DNA of 64,000 nucleotides from Armigeres subalbatus (lineage: Eukaryota; Arthropoda; Insecta; Diptera; Culicidae). Below the pieces are notes generated by a model. That model was given only the letters and a program-made list of their open reading frames with translations. It did no database searches and was not told the origin of the DNA. The translations under genes were made by a program, and so were the position numbers. The stretch lies in contig NC_085139.1 in the NCBI RefSeq assembly GCF_024139115.2, positions 142,065,271 to 142,129,270 on the forward strand, in the 5' to 3' direction. Below, one piece after another: positions 1 through 11,455 of this stretch (positions are counted from its first letter, which is position 1; each line of letters opens with the position of its first letter).

Positions 1-150
1 GTTTAGAGTAAGCATGTTATTGTGTAAAAACCAAAAAAAAAAACACACGCAATGGTGATGATGGCTTTCTCGGTTTCTTGGTCAACACAAAATGTACTGA
101 AAATAATTGTACATCAGAATACTCCATTGCGCAGTGACGTAACGCACTAC

Positions 151-354
151 TTTGACAGGTACTGGTCCTGTGGTTTACAGACGAGTACATTTTAATTTTG
201 AGATATTTCTATCATTCTTTGGATTATCTGATCGATAATTACCTAAACTTATCGATAATTATCTATATTTGAATGCGGAATATCGTGAAATATGCAGATT
301 TAATTTGGATCAAAAAAGTCCGAAACGTAAACAACAGGACCAGTACCTGTCAAA
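151..354. repeat. Short inverted-repeat (MITE-like) element
   Basis: A 27-bp arm at 151-177 (TTTGACAGGTACTGGTCCTG and onward) is repeated in inverted orientation at 328-354 with one mismatch. The AT-rich interior holds two copies of an ATCGATAATTA-type motif and no coding frame. The arm structure suggests a non-autonomous DNA element. I found no clear target duplication, so the superfamily is open. Confidence 0.6.
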
Positions 355-617
355 ATTGCGAGGTTAGGTTTGCCGCACGCAATGACCTATTGGCACATTA
401 GGATGATGGATCCCATTAGGGTCTTGCCGACATTTCTCGCCAACTCGAACACACGGTTCGTGGTTGCAAACAATCTCATTTGATTTTGCCGTGACAGCTG
501 CTCGTGGTTGCAAACAAACTGAGTAAAAGTGTGAGTAAAATGTGCGTGTACGTACACGCTCGCAGAAACCTTATTTATATTTCCTTCATTTGACTTTTGT
601 TTGCATTCACTTATGTA

Positions 618-720
618 GCGTCACTATAAGGACAAGCCTCCCGGAATCCGCTCTACTCGCATTTTCGAGGGAACACCATTCAATAAGGAAGCAACGAACA
701 ATTATGCGTCGCAGCACGCG
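618..720 (+). repeat. Dispersed repeat R1, copy 1
   Basis: The stretch starting AAGGACAAGCCTCCCGGAAT, with CACTCG-like and GGAAGCAACG motifs, recurs at 2358-2470 and in shortened form at 9532-9605. All three are on the same strand and diverged by point changes and small indels. Short ORFs crossing it are not conserved among the copies, so it is not a gene. Confidence 0.6.
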
Positions 721-879
721 AGTGATTTTAGTTTTGAATTCCGTGAGGCATGTCCTTAAGATTCTGATTCTTCTCATACAAGTTTCTACATAAAAAAACA
801 TAATTTGCCCTTGTGTCGGCAGTCGGCACAAAATCTCCTGGAATGTTTGTATTTTACTTCGTAATGTTGTCAACTTCAC

Positions 880-2357
880 TATTTAATCTATATTCGTGAC
901 ACTCTCGAAACATTATATCAGTATGCACATCTTGATCGAATCCAGCTAACCATGTAAACTGTCGTACAAACGTGTTATCCTTTATGATGGGGGTTTCGGA
1001 CTAAGCATACTGCTTGTAATCTACGGTGGAGTGTGGATGGCAAACGGATCGTTTGGAAGGCTCATAAACCTGCATAAATTACTGGGAAACCTATCGGACA
1101 ATTCCGTAAAAATTGATTGGTTACGATGGCCTTGAGAAAAGAAGGTATGGAAGCCCAATGCGGCCTGCAAGTACACCCTTCTCAATTTTATCTGATGTGG
1201 GAAAGGTGAGAAGATTCAAAATACATATTGTAGAACGTAATTATATGCTCAACAAGAATCAATTACGAAAAAAACCTTCGGTAAAATTGTTATATGAATA
1301 AGATGTTTGTAAAATTTCAAATTATTCCAACACTAATTAGTGATTAGTGAACTACTGAGCTATAATTTTTCGTATCGTAGAATTAATCTGTTCAGCACAT
1401 CTGTGTAACGATAAACGATCTCTGCTAAGTATTTATTTTCTCTGAAATTATTCTTGCACATCTACTCACTATTAAATGGGCGACCACACCATAGGTGATG
1501 CATTGAATCACCGTCTCATAATCATAGGAATCTAATTACACCGGCTTTCTGCAAGTTTCTTGCCTAACAATGGAAATGCCATGTCCACCCACCGATACCA
1601 GTTCATAAATATCAGTGCATTGGACACGGCGGAGGACAGAAAAGGGAAACCGCAATCATTCTCATAATTACAATCTTATTACACACTATTACGCAAGAAA
1701 AACATTCCAATCTGTGCGTTGCGGTGTGGGATACGAATGGCACGAAGAACTGGACACCCGAGCATAACGCAGCAATACATAACGGATCTCTGGTGCTGAC
1801 AAGTGGTTCGAAAGACGGGCTTGTTCTATCCGAGAACGAAAGAATGGACTTCTTCGATTTTCTATGAACGGTCGTATATTTATGGACGCCTGGCAGAATC
1901 ACCATCCATAGAAGAAATTTCTTTGGGTTGCTTCATGAAAGGAAGCGAGGATAGCTCCCTTGCTAGCAGGCTTGGTGCACGTTATTGCTAATAAGATTTG
2001 TCCACATTAGATTTGGTATAGATATGAAATGATCGGCTTTGGCACAGGAGTGGAAGGACGAGCTATCGAGGGATAACATTATCTACAGAGGAGGGGTCGA
2101 ATCAAATCATTTCTATTTTCACCAGCTTAATTTGGTAAAACATATACCGATACACGATAAGCATTGTGATTAGATGAATTTTTCGATTTTTTTCTCAATT
2201 CTATACTATTTTGATTTAAGAATAAAAATAAAACATAATATCTATAATATTTGTAGTTGGCTACAATACAAGCGTGCAGCATAATCCAACTAATAAAATA
2301 ATATAAGAACGGTGAAAAAAGCACTAATGGATTCCCATTCCCATTCAATATTCATAG
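880..2357. other. No gene recognised
   Basis: This is AT-rich unique-looking sequence. Open frames are under 100 codons, overlap on opposite strands and show no signal peptide, domain motif or codon pattern. I see no tRNA, tandem array or clear inverted repeat here. Confidence 0.5.
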
Positions 2358-2470
2358 TATTAAGGACAAGCCTCTCCGAATTCAAAATTAAATTTACTCG
2401 CGTTTTCAAGGGCACACTATTCAATACGGAAGCAACACACAACTGACATCTATTTATTTCAGCTTTGCTG
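2358..2470 (+). repeat. Dispersed repeat R1, copy 2
   Basis: Second copy of the repeat at 618-720. It begins AAGGACAAGCCTCTCCGAAT and ends near GGAAGCAACACACAAC. It supports R1 being a mobile or formerly mobile family rather than a local duplication, since a third piece lies 7 kb away. Confidence 0.6.
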
Positions 2471-2639
2471 AGTCGCAGCATATTGGCATTAGCATTGAGC
2501 AATTCGCACAAATTCGTAGGTGGTACAAGCCTGTACTATTGTATGAGAGTAGCATCACTTTCATCCGTTACCACAGATATTGATTTGGGACTAATCACTA
2601 TCTCTTAGATGGAAGCAATGCACTCTCCAATAGTCCAAA

Positions 2640-2922
2640 TCTGTCCTGGTCACGTCCTTGCGAATGCTGCGGAAGGGGAAAGATGGCTAGTCGGACAGAA
2701 AGATGCAGAGAACTCTACGATCTCTCAAAGGTGCCTCGGGAGGTTTTTTGGAATTGTTATTGTGCAAGGTTATAACAGTAGAAATCGTGTTGGCAGAACG
2801 TGAAACACAGAAAGAACTATGATAGAAATACAAAGTAGGAAAGGGACGAGCCTGGAATTGAACCCACGACCTCCTGCTTATAAAGCAGAAGCGGTAGCCA
2901 CTAGACCACCAAGCTCGTCTCA
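2640..2922 (-). mobile_element. tRNA-derived SINE
   Basis: On the - strand the head folds like a tRNA. A box A-like TGGTCTAGTGG lies at 2898-2908 and a box B GGTTCAATTCC at 2854-2864. The acceptor strands around 2912-2920 and 2844-2851 pair, and a 5-bp anticodon stem encloses a loop that would read UAU. The T-stem is mostly mispaired, so a working tRNA is unlikely. The body runs on to about 2640 through polypyrimidine-rich sequence, as in insect SINEs. RNA polymerase III would start at the head. A decayed tRNA pseudogene is the alternative. Confidence 0.65.
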
Positions 2923-3109
2923 TTCAGCTTTGCAGATTCGCAGCAAGCGTAAATTAATAAAAATGACAGTTGGGCGATCCTTCGGTTTTGAATGAATCCC
3001 CTTGAAAACATTCCAGGTACCGAATTTCCAATCATAGTCCTTATTTCGTTTCCGGGTCGGTTGCCAAAAATATCGTTCTCTTTTTTTCTATCTCCATTTG
3101 TCATGGTAT

Positions 3110-4405
3110 TTTAGAGACTTCAGTTAACTACCTTATGGAGGTCGCGTTACCTACATCACGCTGATGGGGCTGCCACCTTAGGTATGGCTGACGCAATACA
3201 GCATTTCGTTAATCAGCCGCTGGGTACCAGACAGACGCTGTTTGAGCCTGGTGAACAGACGCTCGAGGCGTACCTTATCACTCTAGCTGATGTCAGAAGG
3301 ACAACAGTGCCCAGGCTGCACTACCAGCTAAGTACACAACCCTGAGCTGGCGGTCTTTTGTCATCGGACGACCCTTGGAAGCGTGAGATAGGAACTTGTG
3401 GGAACCAGAGCACTGTTGGGTGCTCCTTCCTTGATGTCAACCTACGATTTTGCAGCCCTATTCAAGAAGTCCGATGGCCTAGATCCGGAGAACGTGAATT
3501 CCGAGTCGTGGACCCCACGACCAACACTGCATTCAAGTATAACATCTATCACAGCGGCGGCGGAAAAGCAGAGCATGGAGTTGGTTTCGTAGTGACGGGC
3601 AAGCAGATGAAGCGAGTGATGCGGTGGAAGCCCATCAGCGAACGAATCTGTGTGTTGAGGATACGGGGCAAATTCTTCAATTACAGTCTAATCAACGCTT
3701 ACGCACCGACAAACGATAAATCCGACGACGTGAAGGACACGTTTTATGAATGTCTTGATAAAGCCTATGGAGAGTGCCCAAAGCATGACGTGAAAATGGT
3801 TATCGGAGATGCTAACGCTCAGGTCGGTAGAGAGGATTTTTCCCGTCCCATAATTGATAGGGATAGCCTTCACTCTGCTACCAATGACAACTGCATATGG
3901 CTAGTAAATTTTGCTGCTGCCAGAGGGATGGCCATCAGTAGTACCTACTTTGCACGAAAGAATATCTGAAAGCACACCTGGAGACACCCAAATGGTGAAA
4001 CTTGCAAACAGATATACCATGTTCTGGTGGATGGAATCGATGTCGGACATTCAGAGGTCCGAACATTGACTCTGATCACTACCTCGTTGTAAGTAAAATT
4101 TGATCACGGTTATCAACTGTATCGAACGAAAAATCACAGCGAACGATGCGTTACAATATCCAGCGTTACAACGTTAGCGACAACATCAACGATCTATGAG
4201 AGTCGATCCATGGAGCGGTGAGCACAACAGCACGAGAAGTGGTAGACACTGCACAGAGACGACCCAGGGCGGGTTGGTTCAATGTGGAGTGTCAGAGAGA
4301 GACAGATGAGAAGAACGTTGCCATAACCCGATCGAATAGAGATCGATACAAGGAGGCAAGAGCAGCCGAAAAACGAACTCACCGCAAGAAGAAGAAAGAA
4401 TATGA
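3110..4405 (+). mobile_element. RTE-C copy 1, left half (5' region and endonuclease)
   Basis: This is the 5' part of an RTE-clade LINE. The open frame at 3358-3969 encodes an APE-like endonuclease segment: the IQEVRW motif carrying the catalytic Glu, then VIGDANAQVG, the GD-x-N motif. The N-terminal part is out of frame (the matching frame is near 3398-3470). A stop at 3967 precedes sequence corresponding to the Q-I-D-H-V-L and SDHYLV motifs at about 4010-4090, where the Asp has become Tyr. Several further stops follow to 4405, so it is a pseudogene. The lysine-rich linker at 4370-4405 is interrupted by RTE-A1 and resumes at 7709. The 3110-3357 part is assigned only by position and resemblance to an RTE 5' region. 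Confidence 0.75.
4392..4405 (+). repeat. 14-bp target-site duplication of RTE-A1 (left copy)
   Basis: AAGAAAGAATATGA at 4392-4405 is repeated exactly at 7709-7722, bracketing the RTE-A1 element. Such duplications arise when a LINE inserts by target-primed reverse transcription. It lies in RTE-C coding sequence, which proves that A1 landed in C. Confidence 0.85.
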
Positions 4406-7400
4406 TTTATTTATCATCAGACTAAGTGGAGTGGCCTGTGCTGCACATAAAAGTCTTCTTCATTCAGCTCGGTCCATGGCTGCACTTCGCCAACCACGCA
4501 GTCTGCGGAGGGTCCGCAAGTCGTCCTCCACCTGATCGATCCACCTTGCCCGCTGTGCACCTCGCCTTCTTGTTCCCGTCGGATCGTTGTCGAGAACCAT
4601 TTTCACCGGATTACTGTCCGACATTCTGGCTACGTGCCCGGCCCACCGCAGTCGTCCGATTTTCGCGGTGTGAACGATGGATGGTTCTCTCAACAGCTGA
4701 TGCAACTCGTGGTTCATTCGCCTCCTCCACGTACCGTCCGCCATCTGCACCCCACCATAGATGGTACGCAACACTTTCCTTTCGAAAACTCCCAGTGCGC
4801 GTTGGTCCTCCACGAGCATCGTTCAGGTCTCGTGTCCGTAGAGAACTACCGGTCTTATAAGCGTTTTGTAGATAGTCAGTTTGGTACGGCGGCGAACTCT
4901 ATTCGATCGGAGCGTCTTGCGGAGTCCAAAGTACGTACGATTTCCAGCCACTATGCGTCTCCAAATTTCTCTGCTGGTATCGTTATCGGCGGTCACCAGT
5001 GAGCCCAAGTACACGAATTCTTCAACCACCTCGATTTCGTCACCACCAATAGAAACTCGTGGTGGGTGGCTCACATTGACCTCTCTTGAGCCTCTTCCTA
5101 TCATGTACTTCGTCTTCGACGTGTTGATGACTAGTCCAATCTGTTTAGCTTCGCTTTTCAGTCTGATGTAGGCTTTCTTCTTCCTCTCAAAGTTACGTGC
5201 CATAATTTCAATGTTGTCGGCGAAACCAAATAACTGGACGGACTTCGTAAAAATCGTACCACTCGTATCAATCCCTGCCCTTCGTATTACTCCCTCCAAA
5301 GCGATGTTGAATAGCAGACACGAAAGACCATCACCTTGCCGTAACCCTCTACGGGTTTCGAAGGGACTCGAGAATGCCCCTGAAACTCGAACTACGCACA
5401 TCACCCGATCCATCGTCGCCTTGATCAACCGTATCAGTTTATCCGGAAATCCGTTTTCGTGCATTAGCTGCCATAGCTGGTCCCGATCGATTGTATCATA
5501 TGCGGCTTTGAAGTCGATAAATAGATGATGTGTGGGCACATTGTATTCGCGGCATTTCTGCAATACCTGACGTATGGCGAACACCTGGTCTGTGGTAGAG
5601 CGTTCACCCATAAATCCCGCCTGGTACTGCCCCACGAACTCTCTTGCAATTGGTGTTAGTCGACGGCATAAAATTTGGGAGAGTACCTTGTAGGCGGCGT
5701 TCAGCAATGTAATTGCGCGGTAGTTGCTACAGTCCAGCTTATCGCCCTTTTTGTAGATGGGACACACGACACCTTCCATCCACTCCTGCGGCAGAACCTC
5801 ATCCTCCCAAACCTTGGTAATCACCCAGTGCAGCGCTCTAGCCAGTGCTTCACCACCGTGTTTAAACAGCTCTCCTGGTAGTTGGTCAACTCCAGGGGCT
5901 TTGTTGTTTTTCAGCCGGCCGATCTCCTCCTGGATTTCCTGGAGATTCGGAGCCGGAAGTCGCATGTCCTGCGCGCGTGCTCCTAGGTTCATTACCATAC
6001 CGCCACCGTTGTCTGCCATATCGCCATTCAGGTGCTCTTCGTAGTGCTGCCGCCACCTTTGGATCACCTCACGCTCGTTCGTAAGAAGGTTCCCGTTTAT
6101 GTCCTTACACATATCGGGCTGTGGCACGTGGCCCTTACGTGAACGGTTCAACTTCTCATAGAACTTTCGTGCGATATTAGCGCGGTACAGTTCCTCCGTC
6201 TCTTCACGGTCTCGATCTTCCTGCTGGCGCTTTTTCCTTCGGAAAATCGAGTTTTGTCTGTTCCGCGCCCGTTTGTATCGTGCCTCGTTCGCCCTCGTGC
6301 GGTGTTGCAGCAATCTCGCCCATGCTGCATTCTTCTCCTCAACTAACTGCTCACATTCGCCGTCATACCAGTCGTTTCTCTGATCCGGAGCCACCGTGCC
6401 TAGTGCAGCGGTTGGGGTGCTTCCAATGGCGGATCGAATATCTCTCCAGCCATCTTCAAGAGATGCTGCGCCTAGCTGCTCTTCCGTTGGGAGTGCCACT
6501 TCCAGCTGCTGCGCGTAGTCTTGGGCTAGTCTACCGTCTTGTAGCCGCCCAATGTTAAGCCGCGGCGGACAACTCCGACGCGTGTTGATCACCGTCGAGA
6601 GTTTTGAGCGCAGACATACTGCGACGAGGTAGTGGTCGGATTCAATATTCGCACTGCGGTAAGTGCGTACGTTCGTGATATCGGAGAAGAATTTACCGTC
6701 GATTAGAACGTGCTCGATTTGGTTTTCCGTTACTTGATTAGGTGATTTCCATGTGGCCTTGTGGATATTCTTGCGGGGGAAGAAAGTGCTTCGGACTACC
6801 ATTCCGCGGGAGGCTGCAAAGTTTATGCATCGTTGGCCGTTGTCGTTCGATACAGTATGCAGACTATCCGGTCCGATGGCCGGTCTATACATTTCCTCCC
6901 TTCCTACCTGAGCGTTCATGTCACCGATGACGATTTTGACGTCCCGCAGTGGGCATCCATCGTATGTCTGCTCCAGCTGCGCATAGAACGCTTCGTTCTC
7001 GTCGTCGGATCTCCCTTCGTGTGGGTAGTGCACGTTGATGATGCTATAGTTGAAGAAACGGCCTTTTATCCTCAGCTTGCACATCCTTGCGTTGATTGGC
7101 TGCCACCCAATCACGCGTTGGCGCATCTTTCCCAGCACTATGAAGCCGGTTCCCAGCTCGTTGGTGGTACCACAGCTTTGGTAGAAGGTAGCCGCTCGAT
7201 ACCCGCTTTTCCACACTTTCTGTCCTGTCCAGCAGATTTCCTGCAGCGCTACGACATCGAAGTTGCGGGGATGTAATTCATCGTAGATTATCCTGTCGCA
7301 ACCTGCGAAGCCTAGCGACTTGCAGTTCCATGTTCCAAGCTTCCAATCGTGATCCTTTATTCGTCGCCTAGGTCGTTGCCGATTGTATCGAGTCGTATAT

Positions 7401-7708
7401 TATGTCTATGTCGTTCGTAATAGTTGTTTTTAAAGGCGGCTTATTGGGCCTGCGCAAACCTCCTGTCTCGTCGGAGGGCCGTCGTGTCAGGGCTGTTTAG
7501 CGTCCCACCTAACACCAGGACTTGGGCTTGTGCGCTTTGAGCGGCACACGGTCGCTTTGGCGGAGCCTACTTGCGGATACATGCAGCTTTTTCTAGAGGT
7601 TTAACAGGGCCCACTGTCAAACCACACCACATCCTAGGCAGGCGCCACAACTCGCAGATGGCCTGGGGAGGGATCGTCAAGCCCTTGGACATAGTCCCTG
7701 CTGCCCCC
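4406..7708 (-). mobile_element. RTE-A1, full-length RTE-clade LINE
   Basis: A 3.3-kb element on the - strand, bounded by the 14-bp duplication. The 5' end at 7708 starts GGGGGCAGCAGGGAC. The 3' end at 4406 finishes in a short GATAAATAAA tail, as expected for RTE elements, which have short 3' ends and no long poly-A. Both ends being present, and about 97% apparent identity to the copy at 30.1-32.9 kb, suggest a fairly recent insertion. It splits the RTE-C element and is therefore younger than it. Confidence 0.88.
4460..7400 (-). pseudogene. RTE-A1 endonuclease / reverse transcriptase ORF, nearly intact
   Basis: The polyprotein nicks genomic DNA and reverse-transcribes element RNA at the nick. 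In frame from about 7400 it has WNCKSL, LQEICW, VIGDMNAQVG and SDHYLV (endonuclease), a basic coiled linker, and reverse transcriptase motifs including GVDQLPGELF, DFKAAYD, RRGLRQGDGLSCLLFN and the palm motif. The C-terminal RTE block (RRRMNHELHQLL, RWAGHVARMSDSN) ends at 4460. Lesions: a TGA replaces Trp at 4823-4825, with the frame open on both sides. The palm motif reads FADN instead of FADD (codon 5213-5215). The endonuclease Q-I-D-H motif reads Q-I-E-H near 6712. A frameshift near 7390-7400 separates the upstream leader. The first ATG was not identified. Confidence 0.88.
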
Positions 7709-9411
7709 AAGAAAGAATATGAAGAACAAGTGATTAACGAAAAAAATGGAGCAGAATGATATGCGGAGGTTTTATGAGTCTGGCAATGGCGTGCGGAGAA
7801 AGACAGCGCCATCTCCCGTTATGTGCAACGACCAAGAAGGGAATTTGCTGACAGATAAAACCGAAGTGGCTGCCAGGTGGAAACAACACTTCGAGACTTT
7901 GTTGAATGGTCATGCATCGGTGAACAGAATAAATATTAGCGACGATGGACAAGCTGTGGAGTCGCCTACACTAGATGAGGTTAGAAAAGCTATTCTTCCT
8001 CTTCTAGCTATTAAAGAGCTGAAAACCAATAAGGCTGCGGGGAAGGACCAACTCCCGGCTGAACTTCTCAAACATGGCATTGAGCAGCTTTATGAAGTTC
8101 TGCACCATATTATGTCGAAAATATGGGAAGACGAGGAATTGCCTGCTAGCTGGTTGTACGGTCTCATTTGCCCTAAGAAAGGGCACAGACTGGAGTGTGC
8201 CAATTACGTATTGTGTTCAACAGATTGAGATCGCTTGAAGAGTCCTTCGTCGGCGAAAACCTGTTTGCCCTAAGGCAAATCCTTGATCAATTCCGGGAGT
8301 ACAACTTGCAGACACATCATCTGTTTATTGATTTCAAGGCGGCGTACGATTCAGTGTAACGGAATGAATTATGGCAAATTATACTATACCATGGTTTTCC
8401 GGCGAAACTGATACGGCTAATTCGTATAACGTTGTACGGATCGAAATCAAGTGTAAGGGTTGCGGATGAAATTTCGACATCATCTGTTACCATAGATGGA
8501 TTGAAGCAGGGTGATGCACTCTCAAATCTACTGTTCAATATAACGGTCGAGGGAGCGATTAGGAGAGCTGGTGTGCGAATAAGCGGTACCATTATCACAA
8601 GATCGCATATGCTCCTGGGATTTGCGGACTATATCGATACTAACGGTATTGATCGCCGTTCCGTGGAAGAGGCTTTTGAGCCTATTAAGATGGAGACAGC
8701 GAGGATTACACTCACGATCAATACCAGCAAAACGAAGTACATGGTCGCTGGCAATCAACGTGGGTTCATTAATGGTGGTGGTAGCGAAATGATGCTGGAT
8801 GGTGAAAAATTTGAAGTTGTGGAAGAATTTGTGTATCTTGGAACATTAGTGACGTGCGATAATGATGTTACCCGCGACGATAAAAGGCATATTGCAGCTG
8901 CAAATAGAGCTTGTTACAGACTTCGTAACCAGCTTAAGTCCCGTAGTCTGCAAACGAAAACAAAACTCGCGCTGTATAACACTCTGATTCTTCCGGTGGC
9001 TTTATACGGCCATGGAACATGGACGTTAAAGGAGGCTGATTGGAGAGCTTTCGGAGTGTTTGAGCGTAAGATGCTGCGGACAATACTCGGCGGTAAACAG
9101 GAGAACGGTATCTGGCGGCGTCGCATGAATCAAGAGTTGTACCAGGTGTATAAAGGGCTGGATATTGTTAAGATTATACAACACGCAGACTACGGTGGGC
9201 TGGACACGTTGTTCGTATGCCGAAAGAACGTCAAGCGAAGATAATATTTAATAGAGAACCCGGAGGAGACCGCAGGCTTCGTGGAAGGCCGCGTACACGA
9301 TGGCTTTTTGCAGCTGAAGAGGACCTGAGGGCGCATTGTTCAGGGCGACTGGAAGCGATTGGCCCAGGATCGAGTCCAGTGGAGAAGGATACTCCGTTCG
9401 GTAGGTAAGTA
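7709..9411 (+). mobile_element. RTE-C copy 1, right half (reverse transcriptase)
   Basis: Continuation of the element broken at 4405. Frame 7746-8228 has the linker and RT N-terminus (NKAAGKDQLPAELLKHG, KIWEDEELPASW). A deletion and frameshift near 8215 remove the segment that normally follows. RT resumes at about 8300 (THHLFIDFKAAYDSV) with an in-frame TAA near 8357. Frame 8432-9244 holds DGLKQGDALSNLLFN, the palm motif as FADY (Asp to Tyr at 8630-8632), and the C-terminal RTE block. A further frameshift at 9217-9245 precedes the tail to about 9411 (GTAAGTAAATAAATT-like). It is non-functional, and more decayed than its guest RTE-A1, as the nesting predicts. Confidence 0.82.
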
Positions 9412-9531
9412 AATAAATTCATTGGTCGACTGCGCGGCGTTGCAAAGTCTTAACAATTGTCGTTGGGAATTCCACAGAGCAAAGTATTCCTCGTGTAAAA
9501 TCTGAATATAAATTTCAAAATTATTATTTTA

Positions 9532-9605
9532 AGGCAAGCTTCCTTGAATCCAAAATGAAAAGCACTCGCGTTTTCAATACGGAACTTCCTAAATGGAATG
9601 TCACA
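9532..9605 (+). repeat. Dispersed repeat R1, copy 3 (short)
   Basis: AAGGCAAGCTTCCTTGAATC, ACTCGCGTTTTC and AATACGGAA match the repeat at 618-720 and 2358-2470. The central part is deleted. Confidence 0.5.
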
Positions 9606-10847
9606 TGTTGTGCATATGCACAATACTATTTTCAAACATAGTAACTTTTTTAATAGTCTTTAATTAAATTTTCTTTTGATCTACAAATTATCTTACCTGT
9701 TATGGAGTCGAAAGACTGATTCGAATTTAGTTTTTTACTTACCTTATTTATAGAATATTTTCAATGGACAATATAGCTTTGATGATGGCATTCAATCGCT
9801 CGCTCGTTTCATTCATTAATTGAAAACTGCTCGGGTAGAAAATAAAATTGACGTTTATGCCAGATATCGAATCCATTTCATTAGTTTCGTTGACTGAAAA
9901 ATAGCATTCCACTCCAATAAAGAAATTGCTGAATAAATGAACACCTTTCTCTCCATCGTTTTCTTGTACACTCCGCTCTACCAACAGCACTGCACATAGT
10001 ACTCAGAACCACAGGAAATAACCTCGTGGCTGAACGAGTAGAACTTTGATAACTTGCAAACAGAAAACATTCAAGCTGCAAAAGTTGTCAATTTAATTTT
10101 ATTTCTGTGGAATTTCTGTGTTTCATTTGATTGACTAGTGTTTATTGGAAATCTAAATGTTTGTGACTTGTTCGATGCATACTGATCGCAAGGCAAAATA
10201 GCAACTATTCAATTTCTACATGTGTTTCAAACACTCCCCCGATCGTAAATTAAATAAATTATCATCGAACAATAACGATTAAACCTCTCACGGAAAACTT
10301 CTGTGGAAGTTTTAAAAATAAATATTCCTGGCTAATTTTAATGGGGTGTGAGCGGTTCATGACATCACATCACGTGGTATTGTTCTTTTAACTTGCTCTG
10401 TCGTTCGCCTACCATTAAATTGAGGGTACAGAGCACTTGCTTCGCCCTACTCTTCGTTCTGGTTTTTTTTATTCTTTTCTATTCTCGTAGCCAGGGGTTG
10501 GTTGAATTTATTGAATTAATATTGACTTTTAATATTATTCATGGAACGTAGCACGAGACGCAAATTTTACTGAGTGGAACATTAAAAAAGTTACCATGAG
10601 AAGCAATAAAGTATGCTTCGCTCTGGGGTCTTTCCCACCAGCTATTTTCTCCTTGTCAATGAGTTTCGCAATGAACGTTGTAAATGGTTATGTCGAGAAA
10701 GAAATTTAGAAATATTGGCTCTGTGCCGATTGAAGTTATTTTGTGGTTAAAATGTGTGCAATAAAATTGTAACAGTCTTCACTGGTACTATTTATGAATG
10801 ATGGTATTATGAATCGTTGCACAGAAATGTTTGAATTTGCAATAATT
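9606..10847. other. No gene recognised
   Basis: AT-rich sequence with ORFs under 90 codons that lack recognisable motifs. No repeat from elsewhere in the window was noticed here. Confidence 0.5.
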
Positions 10848-11115
10848 TCTTCTTCTTCTTCAATGGCTCTACATTTCAACTGGAACTTGGCCTGCTTTTC
10901 AACTTAGTACATATTCCATTAGCATTTCCTCAGTTATTCATTGAAAGCTTTACTATGCTCACCATTGCATGAGTATGTATCTTGTGGGCCAAATATAATA
11001 CACTATGCCCAGGGTGTCGAGAAAGTTTCCAACCCGAAAACATCCTATACCGCACCGAGAATCAAACTCGCCATCTCAGGATTGGCAATCCTATGCCTTT
11101 GCTCTCAAAGCTACT
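10848..11115 (-). mobile_element. Feilai-like SINE, minus strand
   Basis: Read on the - strand, the element starts near 11115 with a diverged tRNA-like head. Box B-like sequence is at 11055-11075, followed by CCGGT-like and GGATGTTTTCGGG-like blocks shared with 63410-63550. It ends at 10848 in a GAAGAAGAAGAAG tail. The tail, the head and the ATCC/TTCGGG body match the other SINE copies in this window. It is strongly diverged and presumably inactive. Confidence 0.65.
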
Positions 11116-11394
11116 GGAGAAATTTTTCCAATGAATTAATTTGGTAGGCTATAACATATTTTTCTACTGAATTAATTTGAGAAAAATATGTTAAGCTCTT
11201 TTTAGTGGAATGTATTCAACCGTTTAAGACGAGTTTAGTACTCTCTATTTAATTCCACCAATTATTTTGATATCTTTGCAGATACGTATTTCGATCACAA
11301 CTGTGTGGTCGTCTTCAGTGTCTCGTGCTTGACTCGACTCGGTGAATTAATTTAGTTCGCTCAGGTGGGGATAACACTTGACGGAGCTGCAATT

Positions 11395-11455
11395 AAACAG
11401 CATAGTCTTGCTTTATAGCAGCGCATCTTACTACTAGGCAAAGGAGGGCCCCAAG
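11395..11455 (-). mobile_element. SINE head fragment
   Basis: On the - strand, TTGGGGCCCTCCTTTGCCTA followed by GTAAGATGCGC and AAAGCAAGACTATGCTG matches the tRNA-like head of the SINE at 14015-14197. The body is missing, so this is a broken copy. Confidence 0.5.

Noticed and set aside
2844..2920. A functional tRNA gene (anticodon UAU)
   Set aside because: The T-stem is mispaired, one acceptor pair is wrong, and non-tRNA body sequence follows as in a SINE.
4426..4860. 144-codon + strand ORF
   Set aside because: Antisense to the C-terminal part of the RTE-A1 polyprotein. No independent motif.
6761..7276. 171-codon ORF on the + strand
   Set aside because: It is antisense to the RTE-A1 endonuclease, whose frame shows the family motifs. 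The same antisense frame at 32336-32866 is a shadow as well.
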